Shown here piece after piece: positions 43,296 to 53,599 of a stretch of DNA of 64,000 nt. This DNA comes from Pycnopodia helianthoides (taxonomy: Eukaryota; Echinodermata; Asteroidea; Forcipulatida; Asteriidae), in NCBI GenBank assembly GCA_032158295.1, contig CM063261.1:6480977-6544976 (forward strand). Reading direction: 5' to 3'. The translations under genes were made by a program, and so were the position numbers. Under the pieces are notes generated by a model. It was given only the letters and a program-made list of their open reading frames with translations. It was not told the origin of the DNA and made no database searches. The stretch's first letter is position 1, and each line of letters starts with the position of its first letter.

Positions 43296-43540
43296 GTATA
43301 GCCTCTTTTTAACTTGGACTTTAAAATAGTGCTCAATTCTAACAAAGTAAACATTGCTGTTGTCACTGAGACATGGTTCACAGAGGCCTCACAACAGGTG
43401 GCCAACATCTCTGAATTTACTACCATCAACAAATCAAGTCAAAAGAGGAGGTGGTATTGCTGTTTTTACCAAAGATCACTTATCAACTCGCACTGACCCA
43501 ATCATAACTGCGAGTATAAATGTTTGTGGCTGAACTTTAA
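43296..43540 (+). pseudogene. LINE endonuclease N-terminal fragment
   Basis: Frame 43314-43496 reads VLNSNKVNIAVVTETWF, matching the conserved E-T-W motif of APE-type LINE endonucleases. It continues after a one-base shift as GIAVFTKDHLSTRTDP. The rest of the element is absent. Confidence 0.7.
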
Positions 43541-43664
43541 AGTCACAAAAACTAGACAAAAATGCTCTCCGATAATCCAATATATAGAAGTTATTTATTA
43601 TCCTCTCATTTATTATCATATTACCGCAGGATACTAGAACATGTCACACAGTTTTTTTTATTTT

Positions 43665-44025
43665 TTATGAGATATAGCCTAACTCACAAGGCTGAACGGC
43701 CACTCAAGGTGAGGGCTACACTTAACTGATTTGGGCTGTTGACCCAAATCAACTGACACCAGAGGCACGTTGCCACCTACTCCTGGGGCTGAAACAGGGT
43801 TACCCCTTCACAGTCCGTAAGGATGTAGGCATGGGTATCATCCACTGGGAGCCTGGCTTGTAGAGCAGAATGCACTACCTTACCAACTTTTTACGAAGCA
43901 ATTGTGGTTAAGTGCCTTGCTCAAGGGCACAAGTGTCATGACCGGGATTCAAACCCACACTGTGCTGCTGACAACACCAGAGCTTGGGTCCAATGAACTA
44001 GACCATTCGGCCACGACACACCACA
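43665..44025 (-). mobile_element. tRNA-like SINE, third copy
   Basis: On the minus strand a tRNA-like head, GTCGTGGCCGAATGGTC, is followed by CCAAGCTCTGGTGTTG and the B box GGGTTTGAATCCCGGTCATG. The body then runs to about 43665 through GCCCTTGAGCAAGGCACTTA. It shares the head and B-box region with 16590-16942 but has a different body. Confidence 0.65.
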
Positions 44026-44930
44026 GTAGAGGACAACCATGCTTCAGACATGTCTACAATCACCGTGTTTATGGGGGGTATTTTACCAAACTTGACTGTG
44101 ATCCGATTGAGTCTAATTTGGGCATGACAAAACTGATGGAAATGCCATCCACGACAAGATGTTTACCAATGCACACGTTGTGTTCAAAGATCCTGAACGA
44201 TTATTACCTCTTGGAACCAGTGAACACTGGTTCTCCTCAGTTCTCCTGACAGCGATCTGTGACCTCACCCAAGAAACACGAAAGGGTGACAAGCTTACGA
44301 CCCTTCCAAACTGAAGGTGAATGTACTTACTCAACGAGTGGAGTCTGCTCCTTTTCAGACTGTTTGAGTTTGACACATAATAACACACAGTTTGAATTTT
44401 CTTGTAAACGATGTATGTTGGCATGTTGCGCAGCCCTGATGTTTGGCATTAGGTGAACCTGCGTTTTAATGTTTACAGTGTATGTCTACATACATAACAT
44501 ACCATACTGTGCTTTTTAAAAAGGTATTTCACTGAAACTATAAAATGGTGCATGTAACTTTTTGGAGGTGCATGTCAACTTTTAAAACTGCATGCAATGG
44601 TGCATAGTAGTTTTTTTTCTAATTCAAGGCCTGGCTCATCCCTTACATGTATGAGCGGGTTGGCCATTTAAACCAACCAATGTGTCCACTCACCTCTTAG
44701 CTTCCCTCCAGTGCTGTGGCTGTTGAAATTACCAACCTATTTAAAAGTTATTGCAAACAATATTTTTCAACTTCCCTGTTTGGTTCTGAAGTTTGTATCG
44801 TATCAATCACAGCCTTTATATTTTGGGATGGGCCCACAATGCAATGCCATCTAATAAAATACGTCACCAAGGGGGCCGTTTATAAGTGACAGCTAATGTA
44901 CAGCTGAGCGAGCGGCATTGCGGAAGCGGG
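44026..44930. other. Intergenic, nothing recognised
   Basis: Short overlapping open frames on both strands. No protein motif or repeat end seen beyond a possible CAAGGCCTGG MITE end near 44627. Confidence 0.4.
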
Positions 44931-44998
44931 GCTCGATTTCACAAAGCACTTTAGATTTGTATCTTAAGATGAGTTGTAAAACAACTGCTTCATCACTT
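44931..44998. mobile_element. Truncated MITE end
   Basis: GGCTCGATTTCACAAAGCAC and TCTTAAGATGAGTTGTAA match the left half of the MITE at 36582-36727. The right end is missing. Confidence 0.6.
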
Positions 44999-45154
44999 CT
45001 CCTACAACCCTACTATACATGTACATGTATCACTGAGGTTCGTTCCGCTATCGTCTCCACGAACATCATTCAATCATAATATTAGCCCAGGTTGGACTCC
45101 TTCGTTGCGCGGTGCAACGGACACTGACGTCCTACCAGGGCTAAGGTTGGATGT

Positions 45155-45265
45155 CAGACAACTGGTCCGACAGATGACCCGACGGGTCAGACAACTCGAT
45201 GGGTCAGACAACTCGACAGTTCGCCTCAACGTAAGACAACTTGACTTTTGATCAGACAACTCTAA
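45155..45265. repeat. Degenerate short tandem array
   Basis: About five imperfect copies of GGGTCAGACAACTCGAT with variable spacing. The unit recalls the GGTCCGAAGTCAACTC arrays at 46989-47690, so it may be the end of a related element. Confidence 0.55.
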
Positions 45266-45271
45266 GGGTTG

Positions 45272-45603
45272 ATGGGAAATCCTCATGTCATGGCAGAAGG
45301 TTTGAGCGATACAGGCGTGCAGCTGACCGCAAATGGGGCCGCAAAGATGGCAGCCTTGCACCCAGATTCGCGTGAGGCGACAGCTGAAGGTGAACGGGGC
45401 CGGGCTGTTCACACAACCTCCAGTGGACAAATCTCCCTACATGACACTGGCGAGAAATTGGGAAGAGTATGTGACTCAAATAATGTTCAATTTAACATGG
45501 GCATCTGTTTTATGAATCGGTAGTATTAATTTAAACTTATTTATCATTTTATAACCCTGTATTTTTCTTTTTGTAGTATTTTGCCAATGAAGAAGTGTTA
45601 TAA
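45272..45603 (+). CDS. Unidentified candidate small gene, two exons
   Basis: A GC-rich open stretch begins at ATG 45272 (MGNPHVMAEGLSD) and runs to a possible donor at 45466/GTATGT. An acceptor TTTTTCTTTTTGTAG precedes 45577, giving a short second exon YFANEEVL and TAA at 45601-45603. AATAAA follows at 45604 and 45613. Together this would be about 73 residues. Another frame is also open in the same interval (45333-45515), so the coding frame is uncertain. I recognise no family. A real 3' end is suggested only by splice and poly(A) signals. Confidence 0.22.
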
Positions 45604-45619
45604 AATAAAGTAAATAAAA

Positions 45620-46060
45620 ATTCCATGTAAACACATTGCTGTTATTGAATGCCAGTTCATCTGCCCTTGTATCTAATTTTTGTTAATGTTTGGTATTAAA
45701 TTCCAGATTGTATCTTGACCATTGCAACACAAGCTTCAGTTTGACAAGTGTCTTAATTTGCGTCAGTTATCAGTTGTTTGGTTATGAATATTCAATCATT
45801 TGGATGTAAAAACAGTTAAAGTATGACAAAACTCCTTGGTGCTTAAAAAGTATGCCAAGGCAGCCCCAATATTTAAATTATGCAATGATCCTTGTACGGC
45901 ACGGGGAACTTAACCCTCAATTGTGGGTAGAACAGACATTTATAATTTATTATATAATTTTGACTTGTATCAATTTTGCTATGCATGGTTTAGGGCCTAA
46001 TGATGAAGTTTGCTTTACTTTATTTAGAAATACTTCACGAGGTTGATGAAGAATGCTCTT
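45620..46060. other. Intergenic, nothing recognised
   Basis: AT-rich sequence with short open frames only. Confidence 0.4.
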
Positions 46061-46065
46061 TCTTC

Positions 46066-46407
46066 AAACCAGCATCTCTTTTGAGTGATGACTAATATTT
46101 TATAGAATTGAAAAGTGAATACTTTAATTTTGAACTGTGAACATGTCGACTCCTCATGATAATTTTGTATTTTGAACAATGTTGACTTGTCAATGCAATG
46201 CATCTTAAAACCAGCATCTCTTTTGAGTGATGAAGAATTGTAATGAAGTAACTTTTTCTACGACTGTTTGCTGCGCTTGACAAAAATCTAACAAGTCTAC
46301 ATGTACAAGCGTTGCTGCGCACGGAGTACCAGATTGTTTGGTAGACTTTTTTCAAGCGCATAAAACAGTCGTAGAAAAAAAACTGGTACTCCTCGCACAG
46401 CAACGCT
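46066..46407. repeat. Direct repeat pair and interleaved inverted repeats
   Basis: A 26-bp direct repeat containing CCAGCATCTCTTTTGAGTGA lies at 46066-46091 and 46208-46233. Beyond it are four arms. 46253-46280 pairs with 46352-46379 (TACGACTGTTT / AAACAGTCGTA, plus GCGCTTGA / TCAAGCGC). 46308-46332 pairs with 46383-46407 (AGCGTTGCTG / CAGCAACGCT, plus GAGTACCAG / CTGGTACTC). The order is A-B-A'-B', so the pairings interleave. Confidence 0.8.
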
Positions 46408-46988
46408 GGTCCCGGCAACTGTGGGTTGGTTTTGTACACAAATCATGCATTATTTGTTACAACACTGTTGGATTACGGTAAGAGTTTATCACTTTTTAAC
46501 AATTTTAAATTTGCAGGGTGAATTTTCTGGACCCATGCAACGCTCAATGAGAGTACACTACAAGGAACACTTAGACTGAGCCTAATTTTGGCGAGATCTG
46601 GTTTCAAAAGAGAACTCCAGGTGCAGAAACGTGAATGGCAAAAAGTTTTGTATAGGAGTTATCGAACCTCATAATTCTAGGAGTATACTCATCTCCATCA
46701 TGGTACACCTTTTTTTCGAAATTTTGACATTCGGTTGTAGTACGAGCGATTGCAAACATAGTGCTCTTGAATTCTGCCATTTTGTTTGGTAAAATATAAC
46801 ATTAGCCTAACAATTCCAACAATCAGACTAAATAAAACCATTGAGGTTAATTTCTACTATCAAGCATCAAGCCTATCAGCAACCCAGTTTTTACTTGCAC
46901 TATGTCTAGCACCAATTGAGTTTCAGTTGTCCTGTCTACAGCACCTTCAGTTCCTTAAGTTTTGTTTTTCTGCACTCCACCAACAATT

Positions 46989-47690
46989 AAGCGGTTCAGG
47001 TCAACTCGGTCCGAAGTCAACTCAGCCCGAGTCAAATCGGTCCGAAGTCAACTCGGTCCGAAGTCAACTCGGTCCCATGTCAACTCGGTCCGAAGTCAAC
47101 TCGGTCCGAAGTCAACTCGAAGTTAGCCTAAACTGCATGACACGGTGTTCATATTTTTTTCTCTGAACGATGCAGATCATGGTGTTTCGAAACAAAACCT
47201 GAAATGAAGGTTTTGTAACTTTCTCATACAACTAAGAAAATTACCATTTGAAATTAAATAAAATCCCTCAAGAGCAACTGTCTTCTTCTTGAGTTTATTT
47301 AGTTCAATAATTCCAATTAGTGCAAGTATCCTATACAAAGCTCTTCCCCCACAGTGCCTTCGGTACGGCATGATTTCCTTCACCAACCTTCACTTGCAAT
47401 AGTTTACAACATGAACAATTTGTTTGTATTTGATTTCAACGGAAGTCTCCCGCAAAAACTTAGAAGGGCTGTAGTCCGTCCGACAACTGAAAACAAACGG
47501 GACGGGAACTAGGCCATTGAATAATACGGGAGAGTTGACTTCGGACCGAGTTTACCTCAGACCGAGTTAACCTCGGACCGAGATGACCTCCGACCAAGTT
47601 GACTTCGGACCGAGTTGACCTCGGACCGAGTTGACTCGGACCGAGTTGACATACATGTATGGGACCGAGTTGACATATGGGACCGAGTAG
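46989..47690. mobile_element. Fold-back-like element with inverted 16-bp tandem arrays
   Basis: The left array (46989-47120) repeats GGTCCGAAGTCAACTC. The right array (47527-47690) repeats its inverse, GAGTTGACTTCGGACC, with variants. About 400 bases of AT-rich sequence lie between. Tandem repeats in inverted arms are a hallmark of Foldback-type elements. The right array also contains TACATGTATGGGACCGAG. Confidence 0.65.
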
Positions 47691-48420
47691 CCCCATGAAT
47701 AGGGCCAATCCACTCCGTATCCTTGGCCCCAGCACCACTGTAGACCTATTCTTTTGCCCTATGATGTTTTTAATCTGCAAAGATCTAGATCGTGAAACTT
47801 ACCGATTGAATGCCCATGTACTTGCAGATAGCCGGACTGTTAAAATTTCTTTAAAAAACATCACACGTTTTTGGTGAAAACCAAATGATTTTCGAGAGTT
47901 AATATTTAGAATTGTCTCAATGATCTCAACAACTTGCTTATTTTGAAGTAGTACACACGTTCTCATAATTACGTAAAAAAAAAGTGCTTTTCCGCGTTAC
48001 TGTACGACGGGATCGAAAGGTTTGGGTTCGAAAACTAGGTTTTGTCTGGCTCCCTCAACAGCATTAGAAAAAGGATACAATCAATTGCTACGATTGAGTT
48101 GGTACCAGACTAATTTACTCCCAGACGCCGCAAGTGCAAATAACAGTTCACTCTCGAAAATAATTTAATTTTCACCGAAAACTTGTGATGTTTTTCAAAT
48201 AAATTCCAGCAGTCCGGCTATCTACGAGCACATTGGCATTCGATCAGTAAGTTTCACAGTCTAGATCTTTGCAGATTAAAAACATCATAGGGCAAAAAAG
48301 AATACTCTGCAGTGGTGCTGGGGCCAAGGATACGGAGTGGATTGGCCCTATTCATGGGCTAGGGACCGAGTTGACTTGTACGGAGTGGATTGGCCCTATT
48401 CATGGGGCTAGGGACCGAAT
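47691..48420. mobile_element. Large inverted repeat (second fold-back)
   Basis: The left arm, 47693-47905 (ATGAATAGGGCCAATCCACT, CACCACTGTAGACC, AAGATCTAGATCGTGAAACT), is inverted as the right arm, 48160-48355 (AGTTTCACAGTCTAGATCTT, TGCAGTGGTGCTGGGGCC, AGTGGATTGGCCCTATTCAT). The end of the right arm, TACGGAGTGGATTGGCCC, is repeated again at 48378-48398. Arms are about 200 bases with a spacer near 250 bases, and share GGGACCGAGTTGAC with the preceding array. Confidence 0.75.
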
Positions 48421-49328
48421 CCCAATTAAGCACCCTTGGCTTAACGTCCTAATTTAGGGATCCTGCCGAGTTATCCACGTAAACATAAACGTACCTCCAT
48501 GAAAAAAACTTACAGACTAGTTACGTTAGTATGGTTCGTACAGTATATAGTAAATTACTTGCACCGCTGTGTCCGTCCCGGGCTCCGGTCTCTACATAGA
48601 TTGAGGACTGGGTAGAAAAGGTTTTAAACGTAGAAACCAGAACCAGGAGACTTACTTTGGGGACGGGTGGGTGGGTGGGTGGGGACGGGTGGGTGGGTGG
48701 GTGGGTGTTTGGGGCAAAAAAGGACCCCCACAATCCCAAAACCCATACATACTGTAACGGAAATTAGTTTACTGTACTACTGTAATGTTTACCTTAATGT
48801 TTACCTTTCTTAATCTACTGTGTTTAAAGCCGCTCCATTCCTTGTGTTTACTATACTAGTTGTGGTCGCATTTGCGTGCACTGTTTTTAGTCGCGCGTGA
48901 TTGCATCGCTTTGGGCGCTTCAAGTTTAAGTCTGTGCTCTCAGCACCGTATTGGGCGGCTTTGGGCTTGTTGATTTTTAGGCGCGTTTTATCTTTTGCTT
49001 TGGGTGTTTCAACATAAGCTACAGTGCGTGCGGCGCATCATGGGGCGATACTTATAGCGCGTTTTAGCAGCAGGTAATTTAAGTTGTTGCTAACCACAAA
49101 AGTTTATTGCTTCTTCATCACTCGTCAAATTGCTGTAAGCAGAACAAGACCTTCATATTTTTGTTGTTGTCACATGTCAACCAGTTAAACTTTAAATATA
49201 TTTGCTGTCGCCGGATTGACTTGAGGATTTCACTTTCTGGGATTGATTAGATACCGGTAAGATAAAGCTCTTCACTTGTGAAGTATTAATTATTGCTTTT
49301 TAATCAGCTACCAAATATTTTCCCTGTC
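48421..49328. other. Intergenic with a G-rich tract
   Basis: A GGGTGGGTGGGTGGG-type tract lies at about 48659-48714. The rest shows no gene or repeat ends. Confidence 0.5.
48659..48714 (+). repeat. G-rich (GGGT)n tract, G-quadruplex candidate
   Basis: Two runs of GGGTGGGTGGGTGGG separated by GACGG give more than four G-triplets with one-base loops, the pattern that favours a G-quadruplex on the + strand. Confidence 0.8.
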
Positions 49329-49801
49329 GTTTATTAATTGGACACCTCACGTAGGTCCAATTAAAGTGACTGTTCCTTAGCACCTCCTTAAGGAGAGAGC
49401 AGAGGTCCGGTAAATTAAGTTGACTAAAAGGGACATTTTTGGACACATCATTTTGGTTTGTGTACAGTTGTGATATTTGATTTGTAACAGTTGTGATATT
49501 TAATGTTGCGGACTGGAAGTACTGCCCTGGCTGTGCTTGATTGTTAATGGAATAAACCTCTTTTAATTGTTCCAGAATTTATACATGTTTCCCTTGTCAC
49601 CATTTCTAACCAGTCCTCTGCCTTTAAATTAGGATATATTTTCCTATAAACGAATGGGCCCACAAACAACTATTCAGCCGCTCGAATATTGTTTGTTTTA
49701 TACCTGTATACTATTTTTTATTACTAGCGATTTACGCAATTACGGTTCTTACCAAATTCTGGGCTTTTTCGAAAGAAAGTTGTATTATATTTTCGCCACA
49801 A
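49329..49801 (+). repeat. 5' LTR of Gypsy element
   Basis: From GTTTATTAATTGGACACCTC to TATTTTCGCCACAA, matched by 54916-55382 with a few percent substitutions and some small indels near the end. It contains a possible AATAAA (GGAATAAACC) for transcript ending. The usual TG...CA ends and a target duplication are not clear. Confidence 0.9.
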
Positions 49802-49819
49802 TGGTGTCAGAAGTGGGAT
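49802..49819 (+). other. Primer binding site, tRNA-Leu-like
   Basis: TGGTGTCAGAAGTGGGAT follows the 5' LTR directly. It begins with TGG, the complement of a tRNA CCA end, and is of the type found in SURL-like Gypsy elements of sea urchins. Confidence 0.75.
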
Positions 49820-50525
49820 AAATTACAGGCAAAGTAAAACCAAGAAAAATAACGGACTGAGGGTGATAGAAATAGAGGAAACGCTGTTAAATTTAAGGCA
49901 ACTTACCTCGTTTATTGAGCGTGAATTGCCGGTACAACATAACATCACACAGCACTTCCCTTGGAGGCGCTGTTCAGTTGTTTCGCTCGGCCCCAGCGGC
50001 CTATCCAGAACTAGTCTTGGTTCCAAGACCATTGGTGTTTGCTCGGTACACACAATCAGTACCAACGTTCGGGTGTATACACTGTGCACGTTTGTAATGA
50101 ATAAACATAGAGGGCGCTTTGTATTTGGTCTTGGAACCAAGACTAATCCAGGTCCGCTTGGGGATGGGCTAATCAGCTTGCACAGATTCTTGTTCAAGAA
50201 GTACGTCATGCGTGCAGTGCTTGCTGTGTGAATGTGATGCATGATGGGACTGAGCATGGGACTGAGCATTAACGTTAACGATACGTTTGCCCATCCCAGC
50301 GCCTTTGGTTTTAAGGCAAGGCGCTGGGGACGAGCGAATTCAGTTGTCAGTTCGCACCTCCGTTGGAGGCGCTATAACGTAGTGGTAAGCACCTCAGTTG
50401 GAGGCGCTATTTAATCGTGAGTAGGTATAGGCGTGTGCATTATTAGTAGGTCTATTATTTTATTTCATACGAACAAAACATTAGCGGAGGTCTTTAAATA
50501 GATCCGCATACCAAGAACCACAATA
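49820..50525 (+). other. Gypsy leader region
   Basis: About 700 bases between the primer site and gag. It contains two self-palindromic copies of GTCTTGGTTCCAAGAC-type sequence (about 50010-50035 and 50128-50150) and repeats of TTGGAGGCGCT (49963, 50363, 50398). Open frames are present on both strands but unrecognised. Confidence 0.5.
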
Positions 50526-51966
50526 ATGGCTAGGCAATCAAGTTCTAGAGATGTGTCCCCCTCAGTTATTGAAGCTGAAACAGTCGAAATGTAAATTAAT
50601 GAGCTAATACGCCAGGTCGAAATTAAAGAAAACCAGTTGCAACTATCCCTGGATGAAATATCAGGGCGCCGACAGCAATTTGACGAGTCCCGTTTAATTA
50701 ATAACGGTAAAGACAATTCCCGCTTAATTAATAACGGGGACTCGGGGCACTGGTATAACTTACCAGTTGTCAGTAGTCCTGAAAGGGCGAAGTTTATTTT
50801 AAAGAGAGTGGTGGGAGAAATACCCATCAACCCAGCTTTTTGGCGGGGGAAGCCCGTCCATTAGCTAGTACTCCGTATCCGGGGCCGGCAATGGGTACCA
50901 ATTTAAACGGACGGAGTGGAAGTTCTGAAGGTGTTGTAGCACCTCCAGTAGGAGCAGAGAGGTGCACTCCTGTATATGGATGCGGTGTGGAACAGAGTGG
51001 AAATCCATCCACTACCACACATAATATGCCTCTGAACAGGGACAAACAAGTCCACTACCCAGAGGGGGCAGGCGTTCGAATGGGGCTACTGGTCGCCCTA
51101 ACATAACCCCTGATCGTTTTGATGGTAAGACGCCCTGGAAAGACTATCGTCGCTATTTTTAGGCTTGTAAATTAGCCAATGGTTGGGACGATAATCAGAC
51201 CGCTATATTTTTAGCTGCAAGTTTAAAGGGTATAGCACTTAAGGTGCTAGGCTGTTGTGATAATGATGAAGGGCAACACAAACTGCAGTATAAGGGATTG
51301 CTTAAATCATTGGATGCCCAATTTGGGCCGGGCCAGATGGCAGAAAATTACCTAATGGAACTTAGGTCACGCAGACAGGGTACAAGTGAAACCTTGAGAG
51401 AGTTAGGACAGGCGGTAAGGGAATGGGTGATCCTTGCCTACCCTAAATTTGATGAGGAGGGAAGAGATCGCCTTGCGCGAGCCCATTACACAGACGCTAT
51501 AGAGCGCCAATCAGTGAGAGAAGGCATATTCATGGCAAGGCCTAAAACCCTCGATGAAGCTATCAGAGCAGCAATGGCTACAGAAAACTTTGAGAAAATG
51601 GAATCTCAAAGAGAAGTGGCAAGAAAACCAAAATTTTGCCAAGTCAGTGAGAAGAATGATAATCAAATAGTAGGCCAAACTCAAAAAGTTGTGAACGCAC
51701 AACTCAAGGAATTCAATGGAAATCCCTACCAGAATAGGACATCATCTGAGTTACCCTTGCAAAAGGCATATAACATGTCCCATCACAATGATTCAATTTG
51801 CTACAATTGTGGTGGGAGAGGACATTTCGCGAAAAATTGTCCCTCACCCAACATCCGAGGACAGAGAAAGTCGTCGGGAAACGAGCAGCGGTTGACTCAA
51901 AGACCCGAGGGAAAACCGCACAAACAGAATTGGGGTCAAACGGGAATGTTCCCAATGCTAAAGTAG
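50526..51966 (+). pseudogene. gag: Gypsy gag, interrupted
   Basis: ATG at 50526 starts MARQSSSRDVSPS but meets TAA at 50592. The frame continues to a stop at 50862, the reading then shifts frame, and TAG occurs at 51160 inside ITPDRFDGKTPWKDYRRYF. From 51163 the frame is open to 51966 with LKSLDAQFGPGQMAE and LRELGQAVREWV, ending in the zinc knuckle CYNCGGRGHFAKNC near 51801-51842. This is the capsid/nucleocapsid protein of a Ty3/Gypsy element. At least three breaks make it non-functional. Confidence 0.88.
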
Positions 51967-52325
51967 AGGAGAAAACAGCGGGGATAAAGAGCGAGCTAAC
52001 GCCACCCCTTATAAAGCCAAAACAAGGTTTATACGTTCAGGGCGTTATTTGTACGGCTAACGTTCAATTTCTTATTGACACAGGCTCGACAGATACACTT
52101 ATTTCGAGCTCTGTATATTACAAAATCCCAGAAGAGAAACGCCCGATGCTTAAACATGATGATGTGCATGTGCGTCAGGCAAATGGTAGCCTAATGGGCA
52201 ACATTTTGGGTACAGCTGAATTTGACATACAAGTCGGCCAAGCTGTCGTACAGGTATGTGCAATATTTGCCGACCTTCCAGTTCCCGGAATATTAGGAAT
52301 GGACTTCTTTCTACCAGCTAGATGA
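51798..52325 (+). pseudogene. pol: Gypsy protease region (start of pol)
   Basis: The frame is -1 relative to gag and overlaps it by about 170 bases, consistent with a -1 ribosomal frameshift in the parent element. LIDTGSTDTLIS carries the aspartic protease DTG motif and VPGILGMDFF is the family's C-terminal flap-and-hydrophobic motif. A TGA at 52323 follows FFLPAR; related sequence continues in frame after it (LDFNSLELNV). Confidence 0.88.
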
Positions 52326-52589
52326 ATTTTAGATTTTAATTCTCTAGAACTTAATGTCAATGGAGAGAAAATAAAGTGTAAAGACCAAGCCGGTTCCTCA
52401 TTTTGTTACCGGGTAGTAGTTGAAACATCTACATCAGTACCCGCAGGGCACGAGGTTGCAGTGCCCGGTTGCATTAAGACAGAGGAAGAAGAATTTGCTC
52501 TAGGCATAATAGAACCTGTTGAAAATGGAGGGGAACTGACAAATAGAGGATTGGTCCTCGCGAGAACACTTGTCAAAACAGGCAGGGCA

Positions 52590-53400
52590 CCGTGGGTTTA
52601 AGGATTTCGAGTAGTACGCTGGGTACAACAGCTGGAAAGTTATGCCTTTCGGTTTATGTAACGCTCCCGCCACTTTCGAGAGATTGATGGAGATTGCGGG
52701 CCTTCAATGGCAGACACTCCTCGTCTACTTGGACGATGTGATTGTTTACGGAAAAACAGTCCAAGAAGAATTTGTGAGATTAAAGGAGGTTTTCCGGAGG
52801 TTTCGAGGTGCAAACCTCAAACTCAAACCTGGAAAATGTTTCTTGTTTAAGGAAAGAGTAAAATATCTCGGTCACGTGGTTTCCGAGGATGGCATTGCCA
52901 CAGACCAAGACAAGGTAGAGGCTATCAAATGTTGGCCGATCCCTCACGGTAAATGTTAAGGAGGTTAGGAGTTTTCTAGGACTCGCCTCTTACTACAGAC
53001 GATTGATCAGAGGGTTCGCTGACATCGCTAAACCCCTCCATCAACTGACAGAAAAGTCAAGAAATTTTGTATGGAATGACGATTGTGAGAGGTCGTTTAA
53101 GACCCTCCAAAGGTGCTTTAATTGTATGTCCTTGACACAGATGCGAGTGGAGTTGGTTTAGGTGCGGTACTCTCGCAGGTTCAGCAAGGGAGTAGAAGGT
53201 CAACTAGCCAGATGGCTAGAGGTGATTGGTGAATTTGACTACACGATTGTTCACAGACCTGGACAAAAACACTCAAATGCAGACAGCTTGTCAAGACAAC
53301 CTTGCCGCCAATGCGGTATGAATCATGACGATATATTGTCTGAAACTTCTGAAATATATCGGGAGGAATCGCACGAGCATATAGCATTACTTGTGAGACC
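52590..53400 (+). pseudogene. pol: Gypsy RT and RNase H, with large deletions
   Basis: Only about 320 bases separate the protease end from MPFGLCNAPATFERLM at 52642, so most RT fingers are missing. LLVYLDDVIVYG (the YxDD catalytic motif) and VKYLGHVVSEDGI follow. A frameshift comes at about 52955, then SFLGLASYYRRLIRGF. RNase H starts TDASGVGLGAVLSQ and jumps to a VHRPGQKHSNADSLSRQ ending, lacking its middle, so deletions affect both domains. Confidence 0.85.
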
Positions 53401-53599
53401 ATGAGAGAGGCACAATTAGATGACCCATCCATGGCATGGATATTGACTGCCATGGACCAATCAGCCATTAGACCTAATTGGGACAAAGTTGCACTCAATA
53501 TTTAGTAGCAGCTAAAACATACTGGACCCGTTGGAATCAGTTGCATGTCTTGAATGGGGCATTGTACCTCAAATGGGAGGCCGATGATGCAAATAGTAT

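Noticed and set aside
44113..44456. Frames of 103 (-) and 65 (+) codons
   Set aside because: No motif; next to a SINE, and probably chance.
49823..50269. Overlapping open frames (148 codons on -, 122 on +) in the Gypsy leader
   Set aside because: No motif, overlapping strands, and located between primer site and gag where no gene is expected.
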